From Chloroflexota bacterium (GTDB lineage: Bacteria; Chloroflexota; UBA4733), in the NCBI GenBank assembly GCA_025449435.1, contig JANWJO010000129.1:1-13989 (forward strand): DNA of 13,989 nt, written 5' to 3'. Both the position numbers and the translations under genes were made by a program. Each line of letters begins with the position of its first letter. The stretch's first letter is position 1. The notes beneath the pieces are model-generated. The model was not told where the DNA came from. It ran no database searches and was given only the letters and a program-made list of their open reading frames with translations. Of this stretch, positions 7,769-13,989 are shown piece by piece.

Positions 7769-7795
7769 CATGCCGTCAGTTCGTGACGTCATGCT
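7767..7795. terminator. Hairpin between convergent genes
   Basis: AGCATG (7767-7772) pairs with CATGCT (7790-7795) and, past one mismatch, CGTCA (7774-7778) with TGACG (7784-7788), closing on GTTCG. That is 11 pairs starting inside the glycosyltransferase stop codon. Neither strand has a T-run afterwards, so it may act as a bidirectional stop or 3'-end protector rather than a classic intrinsic terminator. Confidence 0.45.
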
Positions 7796-7827
7796 GACCG
7801 TTATCGCAGCGACCTGATCGTCCGGAC

Positions 7828-8373
7828 CTATTGCCCCATCGCGACGGCTAACGCTCGAGCAAGCCGGGGATGACTTCCTGCCATCCGCCCTACAGCGTTC
7901 CCAAGGAAGTGGTCGACGCTCCAGACGCGGTTGGAAGGGGTGAGCAAGATGACCAGGTTGGCGGCCAGGATGGCGAGGTAAATCCAGGGCCCTTCCGGCG
8001 TTGCCCCTTGTGACACCAACAGGTTAATGGCCTGCAACGTCCCCAACAGCGCGGCCAATTTGGAGAAAAGCCCTACGAACAGCAGCATGCCGACACTCGA
8101 TTCCGCCAGGAACACAGACCAGCCGAACAGGCGGAAGTGCGGCACTACAATCTGCACTAGGAAGGTGCGGTAGAGGCCGACGGTTGGGTATTGGATACTC
8201 TGCTGGAAAGCGAACATCAGTCCTCTGGGATCATGGAGGCCGAAATCTGGTGGGAGCTTCCAGTGCTGTTCGTACAGCCAGTACAGCCCAAGTGCAATGC
8301 GCGCAGCGGCAAGTACCCGATCTATAGCTTGCGTCTGCTGGCTGGTGGGCAGCGGCTCTCGGTTTAAGTTCAT
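7828..8373 (-). CDS. DoxX/DoxD-like integral membrane protein
   Basis: A 181-aa protein with four likely membrane helices at about residues 18-35, 83-101, 103-121 and 129-146, as in the DoxX / thiosulfate:quinone oxidoreductase small-subunit superfamily. Family-like features are the ARIALGLYWLYEQHWKL first helix, FLAESSVGMLLFVGLFSKLAALLG in the middle, and the helix-4 exit PSNRVWSVDHFL. Most members have no proven function; some take part in respiratory-chain or redox stress roles. I chose ATG 8373 (GGGAG just upstream) over the longer frame to 8424, which would overlap the preceding gene by 32 nt. It starts 19 nt after the 603-aa gene, so the two are probably co-transcribed. Confidence 0.75.
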   Translation of the reverse strand: MNLNREPLPTSQQTQAIDRVLAAARIALGLYWLYEQHWKLPPDFGLHDPRGLMFAFQQSIQYPTVGLYRTFLVQIVVPHFRLFGWSVFLAESSVGMLLFVGLFSKLAALLGTLQAINLLVSQGATPEGPWIYLAILAANLVILLTPSNRVWSVDHFLGNAVGRMAGSHPRLARALAVAMGQ

Positions 8374-8392
8374 TTGGCTCCCGTCCACAGAC

Positions 8393-10204
8393 TTAGTCTG
8401 ACGAGGGATGACGTGTGGTACCACCGGCAGCGTGTACTCGGTTGGATGGGCGCCCGTCCCGCTGCTGTTGCAACCGGCGTAGCTCTAAGCTAAAGATGCG
8501 CCGCAGGATGGCCACCGCCGACGCGTAAGTAGCGTCCATTCCAAAGAACGACAGATTACGCTCGCCGAGATTATGCCCCTGGCTGAAGGGAATGTCCGAC
8601 GCGTAGTAAATGAACCCTACGTCGCACGGTGCCCCGTATAGGTTGACCACCTGATTGAGCGGATACCGGTCGAGGAAGGTGCTCTCGTACAGGCTATCAA
8701 AGTAGGGGCCGGCTTCCATCTCCACGACTGTGTACCCTGCCGTGTACAACTCGTCGAGATAGCCCTGATTTTGCAAGAAGGTGCCTCGCACGCTGGTCGC
8801 TTGTTGATGATCCAAGGCGGTGCCAAAGCGCAGGAACGGGGCGACATCCTCGGCAATGAAGCAGTTGTTCACTAGGTAGCGGTTGCCTGAATGCTCGTCG
8901 CTGACTTCGTTGGGAATGAGGACATCACCGATCCTGCCATTGAGCGTAGCCGCCTTGCCCATCACGTACAGGCCGAGCAAGCTGCTGGTGTGGTAGGACA
9001 CGGTGTGCAGCAACTGGTACGCAGAGAACCCCAACGGGTAGTCCACATTAATGATGAGTGCATCGCTGGCTTGTAGCCAGGAGAGGCCGTGCATATGCAG
9101 CCGCTCGTCGAGCTCGTTCAAGCGGAGGCGGCTGAGCTCCAGCACTTGGGCATCCACCGCGAGCGCATCGTTTGCCGGTACGCTCGTGATACCGAGCACC
9201 GTTTCCATGGCGGCTTTGGCCGTGTGCAGCCGGTGATCGGTGGTCGAACGCAGGTAATGGCGCAGCAGAAAATACAAGGCGTTAGCATCCAGATGCGCAG
9301 CGTCACGCGGTTGCACCGCAAGTATCCGTTGCACATCAGGTTCCGGCGATCGCGCAAGCTCACTCACGATCTCCCGTTCGTGCGAGCGGGCGAAGCCGCT
9401 GACCAGGTTGACCATTACGTGCATGTTGCTCGACACGAAGTAGATCGGCCGCACGTCGAAGTCGGTGCGCGCCGACACCGCTTCGATGCGCCGCCACCAG
9501 ACGTGCAGCGCGCGGCGGAAGTCGTTGGCGGAGCCGCCCAGTAACCGCAAGCCAAAGTGTTTGCGCTTGGTCGCCATGTGCAGGATTTGTTTAACGTGCT
9601 GGCCGGACCACATGTCGCCCATCCGCCGCCAGCCGTCGCTGTCGATGCCCAGGGCCGCGAACAGGCGCTGCATGTCGTCGGCGCCAAGAGTCTCACCGTC
9701 GCGCAAACGTTGAAGTAAGGCAGTGACGTCAGGGGCAGCAGCCAGGAGCCCGTGCAGCTTATTCCACTCCAGCTCGTAGGCCAGCAGGGTCGGTGCCAGA
9801 TCGTCGATGTCACTCGGACTGGCGATGTACACGGCGAGCGTGTGCTGGCCATCGAATCGCATCTTGCGGCGACGCGCGGGGGCATCGACATCGGCCCACT
9901 GTTCCACACCAGCAAAGTTCCCCCGGCGGAAGGTCTCGGCGGTCTGGCCCAGCAGCACGTGTTCGACTTCGGCGATGCACTCTGGCAAGCGGAGCACTGT
10001 GTAATTGAGGCAGGCGAGGTCGGGAGCATGGCTGCCTAGGCCGGTATGCAAGCTCGACTGCATAGCGGCATACGTCTCCGAAAGCGCGCGCAACTGCACT
10101 TCACCGCTGCTGCGCAGCAATGTGTGCAGAGCGCGCAGAAAGACGTCGATCTCCGCCTTGCTAGAGGCGTGGGCCGGTTGTGTACCAGGTATGGGCGTCG
10201 TCAT
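8393..10204 (-). CDS. Protein of unknown function with nucleoside-phosphorylase-like C-terminal module
   Basis: I do not recognise this 603-aa cytoplasmic protein as a named family. The first 380 or so residues are mixed helical and contain RRRKMRFDGQHTLAVYIASP (111-130) and a Trp/Arg-rich stretch near 226-240. From about 383 the sequence reads like a purine nucleoside phosphorylase/UDP phosphorylase fold: GKAATLNGRIGDVLIPNE (416-433), then EHSGNRY, VVEMEAG with Met496 and Glu497 (as in the VEMEAA ribose-binding motif of E. coli DeoD), and YYASD with Asp537 where the catalytic Asp of that fold lies. The ME-to-D spacing (40) is longer than in DeoD (about 23). Whether it cuts nucleosides, and which, is unknown. 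The last 25 residues look disordered. There is no ribosome binding site, and the ATG coincides with the predicted transcription start. Confidence 0.8.
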   Translation of the reverse strand: MTTPIPGTQPAHASSKAEIDVFLRALHTLLRSSGEVQLRALSETYAAMQSSLHTGLGSHAPDLACLNYTVLRLPECIAEVEHVLLGQTAETFRRGNFAGVEQWADVDAPARRRKMRFDGQHTLAVYIASPSDIDDLAPTLLAYELEWNKLHGLLAAAPDVTALLQRLRDGETLGADDMQRLFAALGIDSDGWRRMGDMWSGQHVKQILHMATKRKHFGLRLLGGSANDFRRALHVWWRRIEAVSARTDFDVRPIYFVSSNMHVMVNLVSGFARSHEREIVSELARSPEPDVQRILAVQPRDAAHLDANALYFLLRHYLRSTTDHRLHTAKAAMETVLGITSVPANDALAVDAQVLELSRLRLNELDERLHMHGLSWLQASDALIINVDYPLGFSAYQLLHTVSYHTSSLLGLYVMGKAATLNGRIGDVLIPNEVSDEHSGNRYLVNNCFIAEDVAPFLRFGTALDHQQATSVRGTFLQNQGYLDELYTAGYTVVEMEAGPYFDSLYESTFLDRYPLNQVVNLYGAPCDVGFIYYASDIPFSQGHNLGERNLSFFGMDATYASAVAILRRIFSLELRRLQQQRDGRPSNRVHAAGGTTRHPSSD

Positions 10205-10210
10205 GGGGCG

Positions 10211-10216
10211 AGTATA
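10211..10216 (-). promoter_or_regulatory. -10 box placing transcription start on the ATG of the 603-aa gene
   Basis: TATACT on the minus strand, followed by six bases (CGCCCC) and then ATG 10204. The expected start of transcription 7 bases after the box is the A of the ATG, so the mRNA would be leaderless. No ribosome binding site exists in the gap. No convincing -35 hexamer is seen. Confidence 0.5.
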
Positions 10217-10258
10217 CGAGAAATGTGGGGCCCCTCCTCTAAGCGATCAAAGGTCACC

Positions 10259-10281
10259 CGCCCCCTTGCGGGAGAGGGGCG
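10259..10281 (-). terminator. GC-rich hairpin after the secreted-protein gene
   Basis: CGCCCC (10281-10276 on this strand) pairs with GGGGCG (10264-10259) around an 11-nt loop, starting 11 nt after the TGA at 10292. A pyrimidine-rich tail follows, but without a real T-run. It could stop the upstream transcript. The CCCTCTCCCGCAAGGGGG style also resembles dispersed intergenic repeats of GC-rich bacteria. Confidence 0.4.
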
Positions 10282-10291
10282 CAGTCACGAC

Positions 10292-11767
10292 TCAGCTTGG
10301 TGGTTCGGGCTCAAACGCGTTCGTGAGGTCAGTACCTGGGAGTTGCGCCGGACGGTTGAGCCAGTGCGGCTGCGTGGAATTGTACTGATTGAACAAGGGG
10401 CTACTGGCAGCCTCACCAGCGAGGTCGGCTGGGAGTCCCTTGCCAGTCAGGATCTCTTTGAGGTAATCGGCAAGGAGCAATCCTTGGGTGCACTGGCAAC
10501 TGGCATCGTATTGCATGATGCCGTGCTGCCAGCGCAGGTACACGACGTTGTGGTTGTTGGGGTCGAAGGCTGGCGCGCTGGCCGGTACGCCCCAAATTTC
10601 AGTATCCACCAGCGGCAGCAAGGCTACGACCGTGGGATCGCTGGCTTGCAGCGTCGGAAACGCTTGCGAAGCTGAGACAGTGTGCAGGAAGGCTGCGTGG
10701 AAACCCACTGGAACGCCCTGGAAGGTATCGGGTGCGTTGGTAGCAATGTAGTTGAGCAGTGTCGCGCCGTAACCAGGGGTGGTCGGGGCAGGGAGTTTTG
10801 ATACCAGCGCAGGGTCGAACGCCGGAACGGTCGAGAAGTTAAATGAGGTGTAGTTCAGCAACCCCGGGTCAAGTAGGTTGAGCAGCCGGACGGAGCCGCT
10901 AGGGGTGAGCTGCATTACCTGGCGCTGGAAGAACTGCGTGGTAAATCCTTCCAACGTGAACGTGCGCGAGGTCGGCGGGCCGAAAGTATGGATGCCGCCA
11001 CGGGCATTGAAATAGCTCCAGAAGGCATCGTTATCGATCTTGTAGCCGGTCTGGCTGAAATATCGGGTGGGTGGTGGCGCTGTGACATGTAACGTGATCA
11101 CCGTGAACACGTGATTGTCATAACAATCGTTGCTGGCGGCGAAGAAGAAAAAGTCATAGTCGCCGGGCGCTACGGAGATGGGGATGGTGAAGGTACTAGA
11201 GAAGTTATTGTTGCCGGTGGGGGCTAGCAGCGCCATCAGGCCCATCTGCGGACTGGCGGCGATCACTTCATCGGACAGGCCACCTGCACCGCCGCTGGCA
11301 GTCATGCTCATCGTGACGGTGCTGCCAGCCGCTGCCGTCTGGGGCGCAATGGCTTCGTTAGTCACCGACGGTTCACCGGAGAGGTCGGTCAGCTTGAACA
11401 CCTGGAAGTTATACGTGTAGGTCTGGCCCGGCTGCAGGACGATGTGCAAACCGTCGTCGTAGATGCTGTTGTGGTAGCGATAGCCGCCGCCGTGGAAGCC
11501 GAACACGTCCGCGGGCTGGCCGGCCGGCACGTTCGCCACGGTGTACGTGCCATCGGGTGCCGTCATGGTCGCGAGCTTGAGACCCTTGTAGCCGACGGTA
11601 ATGATGACGCCCGACACAGGGTTGCCGGTGTCCCTGTCGGTTACTTTGCCGGTGATGGTTCCGGTGCCAGAGGCAGATGGGACGTCGGCGGATACGGCCG
11701 CAGGGAGGACTAGCGCCGCAAGCAGCATGACTATCCAGCACATAGTAAACAGGCGCAGTTTGCGCAC
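10292..11767 (-). CDS. Secreted carboxypeptidase-regulatory-like domain protein, Chloroflexota type
   Basis: A 491-aa exported protein. Residues 1-27 form a signal peptide (MRKLR charge, hydrophobic core, VSA before the likely cut after 27). Residues 36-112 form a carboxypeptidase-regulatory-like beta-sandwich (GTITGKVTDRDTGNPVSGV...APDGTYTVANVPAG). Residues 130-228 look like an Ig-like domain. Residues 235-286 form a module RYFSQTGYKI...FWSYFNARGG...FGPPTSRTF...TQFFQRQ that I associate with Chloroflexota extracellular proteins. The C-terminus has VVYLRWQHGIMQYD, QGLLLADYLKEIL and a PGTDLTNAF tail, also typical of that group. No catalytic site is evident; a surface binding or structural role is inference. 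The start is GTG 11767 with AAGGAG (11781-11776) 8 nt before it. Cysteines are few (after the signal, Cys215, Cys424 and Cys426). Confidence 0.85.
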   Translation of the reverse strand: MRKLRLFTMCWIVMLLAALVLPAAVSADVPSASGTGTITGKVTDRDTGNPVSGVIITVGYKGLKLATMTAPDGTYTVANVPAGQPADVFGFHGGGYRYHNSIYDDGLHIVLQPGQTYTYNFQVFKLTDLSGEPSVTNEAIAPQTAAAGSTVTMSMTASGGAGGLSDEVIAASPQMGLMALLAPTGNNNFSSTFTIPISVAPGDYDFFFFAASNDCYDNHVFTVITLHVTAPPPTRYFSQTGYKIDNDAFWSYFNARGGIHTFGPPTSRTFTLEGFTTQFFQRQVMQLTPSGSVRLLNLLDPGLLNYTSFNFSTVPAFDPALVSKLPAPTTPGYGATLLNYIATNAPDTFQGVPVGFHAAFLHTVSASQAFPTLQASDPTVVALLPLVDTEIWGVPASAPAFDPNNHNVVYLRWQHGIMQYDASCQCTQGLLLADYLKEILTGKGLPADLAGEAASSPLFNQYNSTQPHWLNRPAQLPGTDLTNAFEPEPPS

Positions 11768-11775
11768 GATGTTAT

Positions 11776-11781
11776 CTCCTT
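11776..11781 (-). promoter_or_regulatory. Ribosome binding site for the GTG start of the secreted protein
   Basis: AAGGAG on the minus strand, 8 nt before GTG 11767. It supports the non-ATG start, which puts a textbook signal peptide at the N-terminus. Confidence 0.8.
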
Positions 11782-11789
11782 GACTAGCG

Positions 11790-11810
11790 ACCCGGGCAAG
11801 TGCCCAGGGT
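11790..11810 (-). promoter_or_regulatory. 5'-UTR hairpin before the secreted-protein gene
   Basis: ACCC-GGGC pairs with GCCC-GGGT (8 pairs with one bulged T on the minus strand) around the loop ACTT, ending 8 nt before the ribosome binding site. It may stabilise the mRNA or tune translation. Confidence 0.4.
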
Positions 11811-12191
11811 CCTCAGCGCGCATGCGTAAACAGGGTACCGCTCGACCATATCCAAGTGATTATGGCGAGTAGACGGAGTGGTGGTTACGCGTCAAGGACA
11901 CGAACGCTGAGTCTGGAAGATCTGATAACCAGCCCACCAAAGGGGAGCCCGGACACTGAAGTGTTGGGCTCCAACGAACCAAGCCGGACCGCGCCGGCTG
12001 GGACTCGGGGAGATGCACCTGGCAGACCCGGATGCCTCTTCACGTGGCGGCGCCTGCAACCTAGATCCTTTGGTTGCGAGGTTACACCAAACACCGACAT
12101 CAGCGAATTGACCACATGCCAGCAGGTATGATGGCGAGCACACTGGCCTACGCGAGCCGGTCGCGGCTACAAGAAGCGAACAGAGGTGCGG
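11811..12191. other. Gene-free divergent region with several hairpins
   Basis: With 11768-11810 this is the only gap over 300 bases. No open frame in it looks like a protein: short ones on both strands lack ribosome binding sites and family features. Read on the + strand, hairpins are: GTGGTGGTTA (11878-11887) with TAACCA-gc-CCAC (11926-11937); GGAGCCC (11944-11950) with GGGCTCC (11966-11972), extended by ACAC/GTGT and closing on TGAA; AGCCGG (11982-11987) with CCGGCT (11994-11999); and TTTGGT (12069-12074) with ACCAAA (12086-12091). It must hold the promoters of both flanking genes. A possible - strand -10 is CATAAT (11864-11859) and a possible + strand -10 is TATGAT (12127-12132), both without good -35 partners. 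A structured RNA is possible but matches no class I know. Confidence 0.4.
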
Positions 12192-12836
12192 ATGAACGAT
12201 CATCCTGCACGATACCGGCATTGGGTGCATAAGACGATCTGGCTCGCGGCATGGGTTGCCACCAGCGTCATGCGTACCGAGATTGCCGGCACACGGCCAC
12301 AAGCACCATGTATCATCGTGTCGAATCACCTGCATTTTCTCGATATACCGCTGTCAGGTCGCTATGCAGTGAGCTATGGTGAACGAGCGCACTGGCTGGC
12401 CAAGATTGAATTGTTTCGCGTGCCACTGCTGCGGTTTGTATTGCGATCGATGCAGGCCGTACCGATTGACCGTGAGCACCCAGATCGGGCCTCGATCGAG
12501 CGCATCGTCGCCTTTGCACGTGATGACAAAGTCGTTATTTTTCCAGAGGGCCATCGCAGTGAGGACGGTCATCTGCAACAAGGGAAAGAAGGAGTGGCGG
12601 TGATCGCGCGCCGCGCAGGCGTGCCCGTCATACCCGTAGCAGTTAGCGGCACAGAAGGCGGACTACTACCATTGCTGCTGCGACGCCAGGTGTTGCGCAT
12701 TACCATGGGGGAGCCGGTGCAACTTGAGCACAGTATGGATCGCAAGGGAGCACTAGCCGCTATTATGAACGGCATCGATAGGCTGCTCCCGCCGGAACAT
12801 CGCATGCACGCCGTTACCGCGCCGCGCAGTGTCTAG
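12192..12836 (+). CDS. 1-acylglycerol-3-phosphate O-acyltransferase family (PlsC-like)
   Basis: A 214-aa acyltransferase of the PlsC/LPLAT family that most likely transfers an acyl chain to lysophosphatidate or a related acceptor at the inner membrane. The four family blocks are visible: NHLHFLD (45-51, the HX4D catalytic pair His46/Asp51), MQAVPIDR (87-94), FPEGHRS (117-123, His in place of the usual Thr) and VIPVAVSG (146-153). The N-terminal hydrophobic stretch around 16-27 is short and may only anchor to the membrane surface. Start ATG 12192 has AGAGG 5 nt before it; a GTG at 12186 would overlap that site. It stands alone between a gene-free region and a separate downstream promoter. The exact acceptor is unknown, so I give no symbol. 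Confidence 0.85.
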   Translation: MNDHPARYRHWVHKTIWLAAWVATSVMRTEIAGTRPQAPCIIVSNHLHFLDIPLSGRYAVSYGERAHWLAKIELFRVPLLRFVLRSMQAVPIDREHPDRASIERIVAFARDDKVVIFPEGHRSEDGHLQQGKEGVAVIARRAGVPVIPVAVSGTEGGLLPLLLRRQVLRITMGEPVQLEHSMDRKGALAAIMNGIDRLLPPEHRMHAVTAPRSV

Positions 12837-12887
12837 CTCGCGCAGCAGCGTGAGCAACCTGTTAACTTTCGAGGCTAGTCTGAAGTC

Positions 12888-12896
12888 TGCTATACT
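12888..12896 (+). promoter_or_regulatory. Extended -10 promoter of the AT-hook gene
   Basis: TGC followed by TATACT (12891-12896) is an extended -10 element. Transcription from about 12903 would give a 21-nt leader holding the ribosome binding site AAAGGGG (12911-12917), 6 nt before ATG 12924. No clear -35 box, which extended -10 promoters can lack. Confidence 0.55.
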
Positions 12897-12923
12897 CGAC
12901 GAGGCGCTCGAAAGGGGTCAAGA

Positions 12924-13301
12924 ATGGTCACACTGCTTCAACGGCTACCACAAGACGCATTTCGGCGTGGAAGAGTCGCCGCACGGTATGACGCCACGGT
13001 GTACAAGGCTTTTATTGGTGATCTCGAAGCCGGCCAAGGTGGTCTCATCGAGCTCGAACCCGGTGAACATCAGCGCGTCATTAAGCGCAGGGTGTCGCTG
13101 GTAGCAAGAGAACACCACTTGCGCACCAAGTGGCTCACTGCCGCGGCCGGGCAGTTGCGCTTCCAACTTATCGCGCGCAAGGAGCCAGCCAAGCCCACAA
13201 CTCCAGCGCCTCCAACCCCCCCGGTTTCGCTGCCCGTCGCTGCCAAGCGCGGCCGGCCAGCTGGCAGCACGCGCAGGGGGCGCCCAGCCACGGCCAAATA
13301 A
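12924..13301 (+). CDS. Small basic protein with two C-terminal AT-hook motifs
   Basis: A 125-aa protein with no family I can name. Residues 1-86 look folded and include [17 protein letters not shown], a short acidic stretch [10 protein letters not shown] (41-50) and a very basic segment [20 protein letters not shown] (51-70). Residues 87-106 are a proline-rich linker. The tail carries KRGRP (108-112) and RRGRP (117-121), two copies of the AT-hook core (GRP flanked by basic residues) that binds the minor groove of AT-rich DNA. A DNA-binding, perhaps nucleoid or regulatory, role is inference from these motifs. It has its own promoter and a good ribosome binding site, so it is a real gene and not a tail of the acyltransferase transcript. 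It is convergent with the UvrA-like gene. Confidence 0.78.
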   Translation: MVTLLQRLPQDAFRRGRVAARYDATVYKAFIGDLEAGQGGLIELEPGEHQRVIKRRVSLVAREHHLRTKWLTAAAGQLRFQLIARKEPAKPTTPAPPTPPVSLPVAAKRGRPAGSTRRGRPATAK

Positions 13302-13332
13302 TTGCGGGCTGGGCGCGGGGTCAGGTCCGTGG

Positions 13333-13989
13333 TCATCCGCCGGCATACGCTGCGAGGTGTTCGCCGGTGAGCGTGGAGCGGGAGGCCACGAGGGCGGCGG
13401 GTGTGCCCTCGAACACGATCCGGCCGCCATCGTGGCCGGCGCCGGGGCCAAGGTCGATGATCCAGTCGGCGCGCGCCATGACTGCCTGGTGATGCTCTAT
13501 GACGATGACCGATTTGCCGGATTCGACCAACCGGTCGAGCAAGCCGAGTAAGTGCTCGACGTCGGCGAGGTGGAGGCCGGTGGTCGGCTCGTCGAGGACG
13601 TAGACGTTCCCTTTCTCGACCATGTAGGTGGCCAGCTTCAGCCGCTGCCGCTCGCCGCCGGACAGTGTCGTGAGCGGCTGGCCGAGACTGAGGTAGCCGA
13701 GCCCGACGTCAGCAAGCCGATCGAGGATGGCACGCGCTGCAGGCGTGCGAGCCGCGCCGGCCCCAAAGAATTCCTTGGCTTCGGTCACCGACATCGCCAG
13801 TACCTCGCTAATGTCGCGGCCGCCAAAGTGGTATTCGAGCACCGCTGCCTGGAACCGCTTCCCCTCGCACTCCTCGCAGATGGAAGCAACGCCAGCCATC
13901 ATCGCCAGATCGGTGTAGATGACGCCGTTGCCGTTGCACACTGGGCAGGCGCCTTCGGAGTTGGAGCTGAACAATGCTGGCTTCACGCC
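13333..13989 (-). CDS. UvrA-like excinuclease ATPase, C-terminal part (5' end outside window)
   Basis: The last 218 residues of a UvrA-family tandem ABC ATPase. Visible: a C4 zinc site (CPVC at 15-18 and CEEC at 38-41 of the fragment), then [18 protein letters not shown], the second ABC signature [12 protein letters not shown], Walker [13 protein letters not shown] and the H-loop VIVIEHH. The wording around the zinc site ([15 protein letters not shown]) and the end ([27 protein letters not shown]) match the shorter UvrA-like proteins related to Streptomyces DrrC and UvrA2 better than housekeeping UvrA. Those are linked to drug resistance or an auxiliary repair role. The frame is open to the right edge, so the start and the domain that would tell the subtypes apart are missing. 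No symbol is given for that reason. Confidence 0.9.
   Translation of the reverse strand, partial: GVKPALFSSNSEGACPVCNGNGVIYTDLAMMAGVASICEECEGKRFQAAVLEYHFGGRDISEVLAMSVTEAKEFFGAGAARTPAARAILDRLADVGLGYLSLGQPLTTLSGGERQRLKLATYMVEKGNVYVLDEPTTGLHLADVEHLLGLLDRLVESGKSVIVIEHHQAVMARADWIIDLGPGAGHDGGRIVFEGTPAALVASRSTLTGEHLAAYAGG

Noticed and set aside
8374..8424. Longer start for the DoxX-like gene
   Set aside because: It would overlap the upstream gene, adds a non-membrane tail, and ATG 8373 has GGGAG upstream.
11944..11972. Intrinsic terminator at the GGAGCCC/GGGCTCC hairpin
   Set aside because: No T-run on the + side and only four Ts, two bases after the stem, on the - side; and there is no gene ending here on either strand.
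11856..12131. 91-aa and 76-aa frames in the gene-free region
   Set aside because: No ribosome binding site and no protein-like features; both run through the hairpins.
1..13989. CRISPR array, insertion sequence, prophage or toxin-antitoxin genes
   Set aside because: No regularly spaced repeats, transposase or integrase motifs, phage structural genes or small paired toxin-like frames were found.

Overview
The window looks like a chromosomal segment of a GC-rich bacterium, most likely a member of the Chloroflexota. The main clue is the secreted protein at 10292-11767. It joins a carboxypeptidase-regulatory-like domain to a YFSQTG...FWSYFNARGG...FGPP...TQFFQRQ module of the kind I associate with extracellular proteins of that phylum. 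The DoxX-like protein and the TIGR04283-type glycosyltransferase fit but are not decisive. There is no sign of a prophage, insertion sequence, CRISPR array or rRNA/tRNA gene.

Positions 1-5653 hold an arginine biosynthesis cluster on the + strand: argC (5' end missing), argJ, argB, argD and argG. Together they cover acetylglutamyl-phosphate reduction, the acetyl-recycling ornithine step, acetylglutamate phosphorylation, transamination and argininosuccinate synthesis. argF and argH are not in the window. ArgJ (recycling pathway) occurs with an ArgB that carries the N-terminal helix extension of arginine-inhibited kinases, so ArgB is the likely feedback point. The 211-nt argC-argJ gap folds into a long hairpin plus several shorter pairings, one of which reaches the argJ start. 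It is the best candidate for an RNA regulatory element here. argD and argG overlap by one base (TAGTG).

Positions 5676-7768 hold a DUF309 protein (-) divergent from a sugar-phosphate isomerase/epimerase (+, ketose 3-epimerase-like), followed by a family 2 glycosyltransferase (+). The two + genes may form a small carbohydrate unit. A strong hairpin separates the glycosyltransferase from the convergent DoxX-like gene.

Positions 7828-11767 hold three - strand genes. In transcription order they are the secreted Chloroflexota-type protein, a 603-aa protein of unknown function and a DoxX-like membrane protein. The C-terminal third of the 603-aa protein has motifs of the nucleoside phosphorylase fold, fused to a long unrecognised N-terminal region. 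Its start codon sits where transcription should begin from a TATACT box, with no ribosome binding site, so it is probably translated from a leaderless mRNA.

Positions 11768-12191 form the only gene-free stretch above 300 bases. It carries several hairpins and no convincing gene. Then come a PlsC-type acyltransferase (+), a small basic protein with two AT-hook motifs (+) behind an extended -10 promoter, and the 3' part of a UvrA-like ABC ATPase gene (-) that runs off the right edge.
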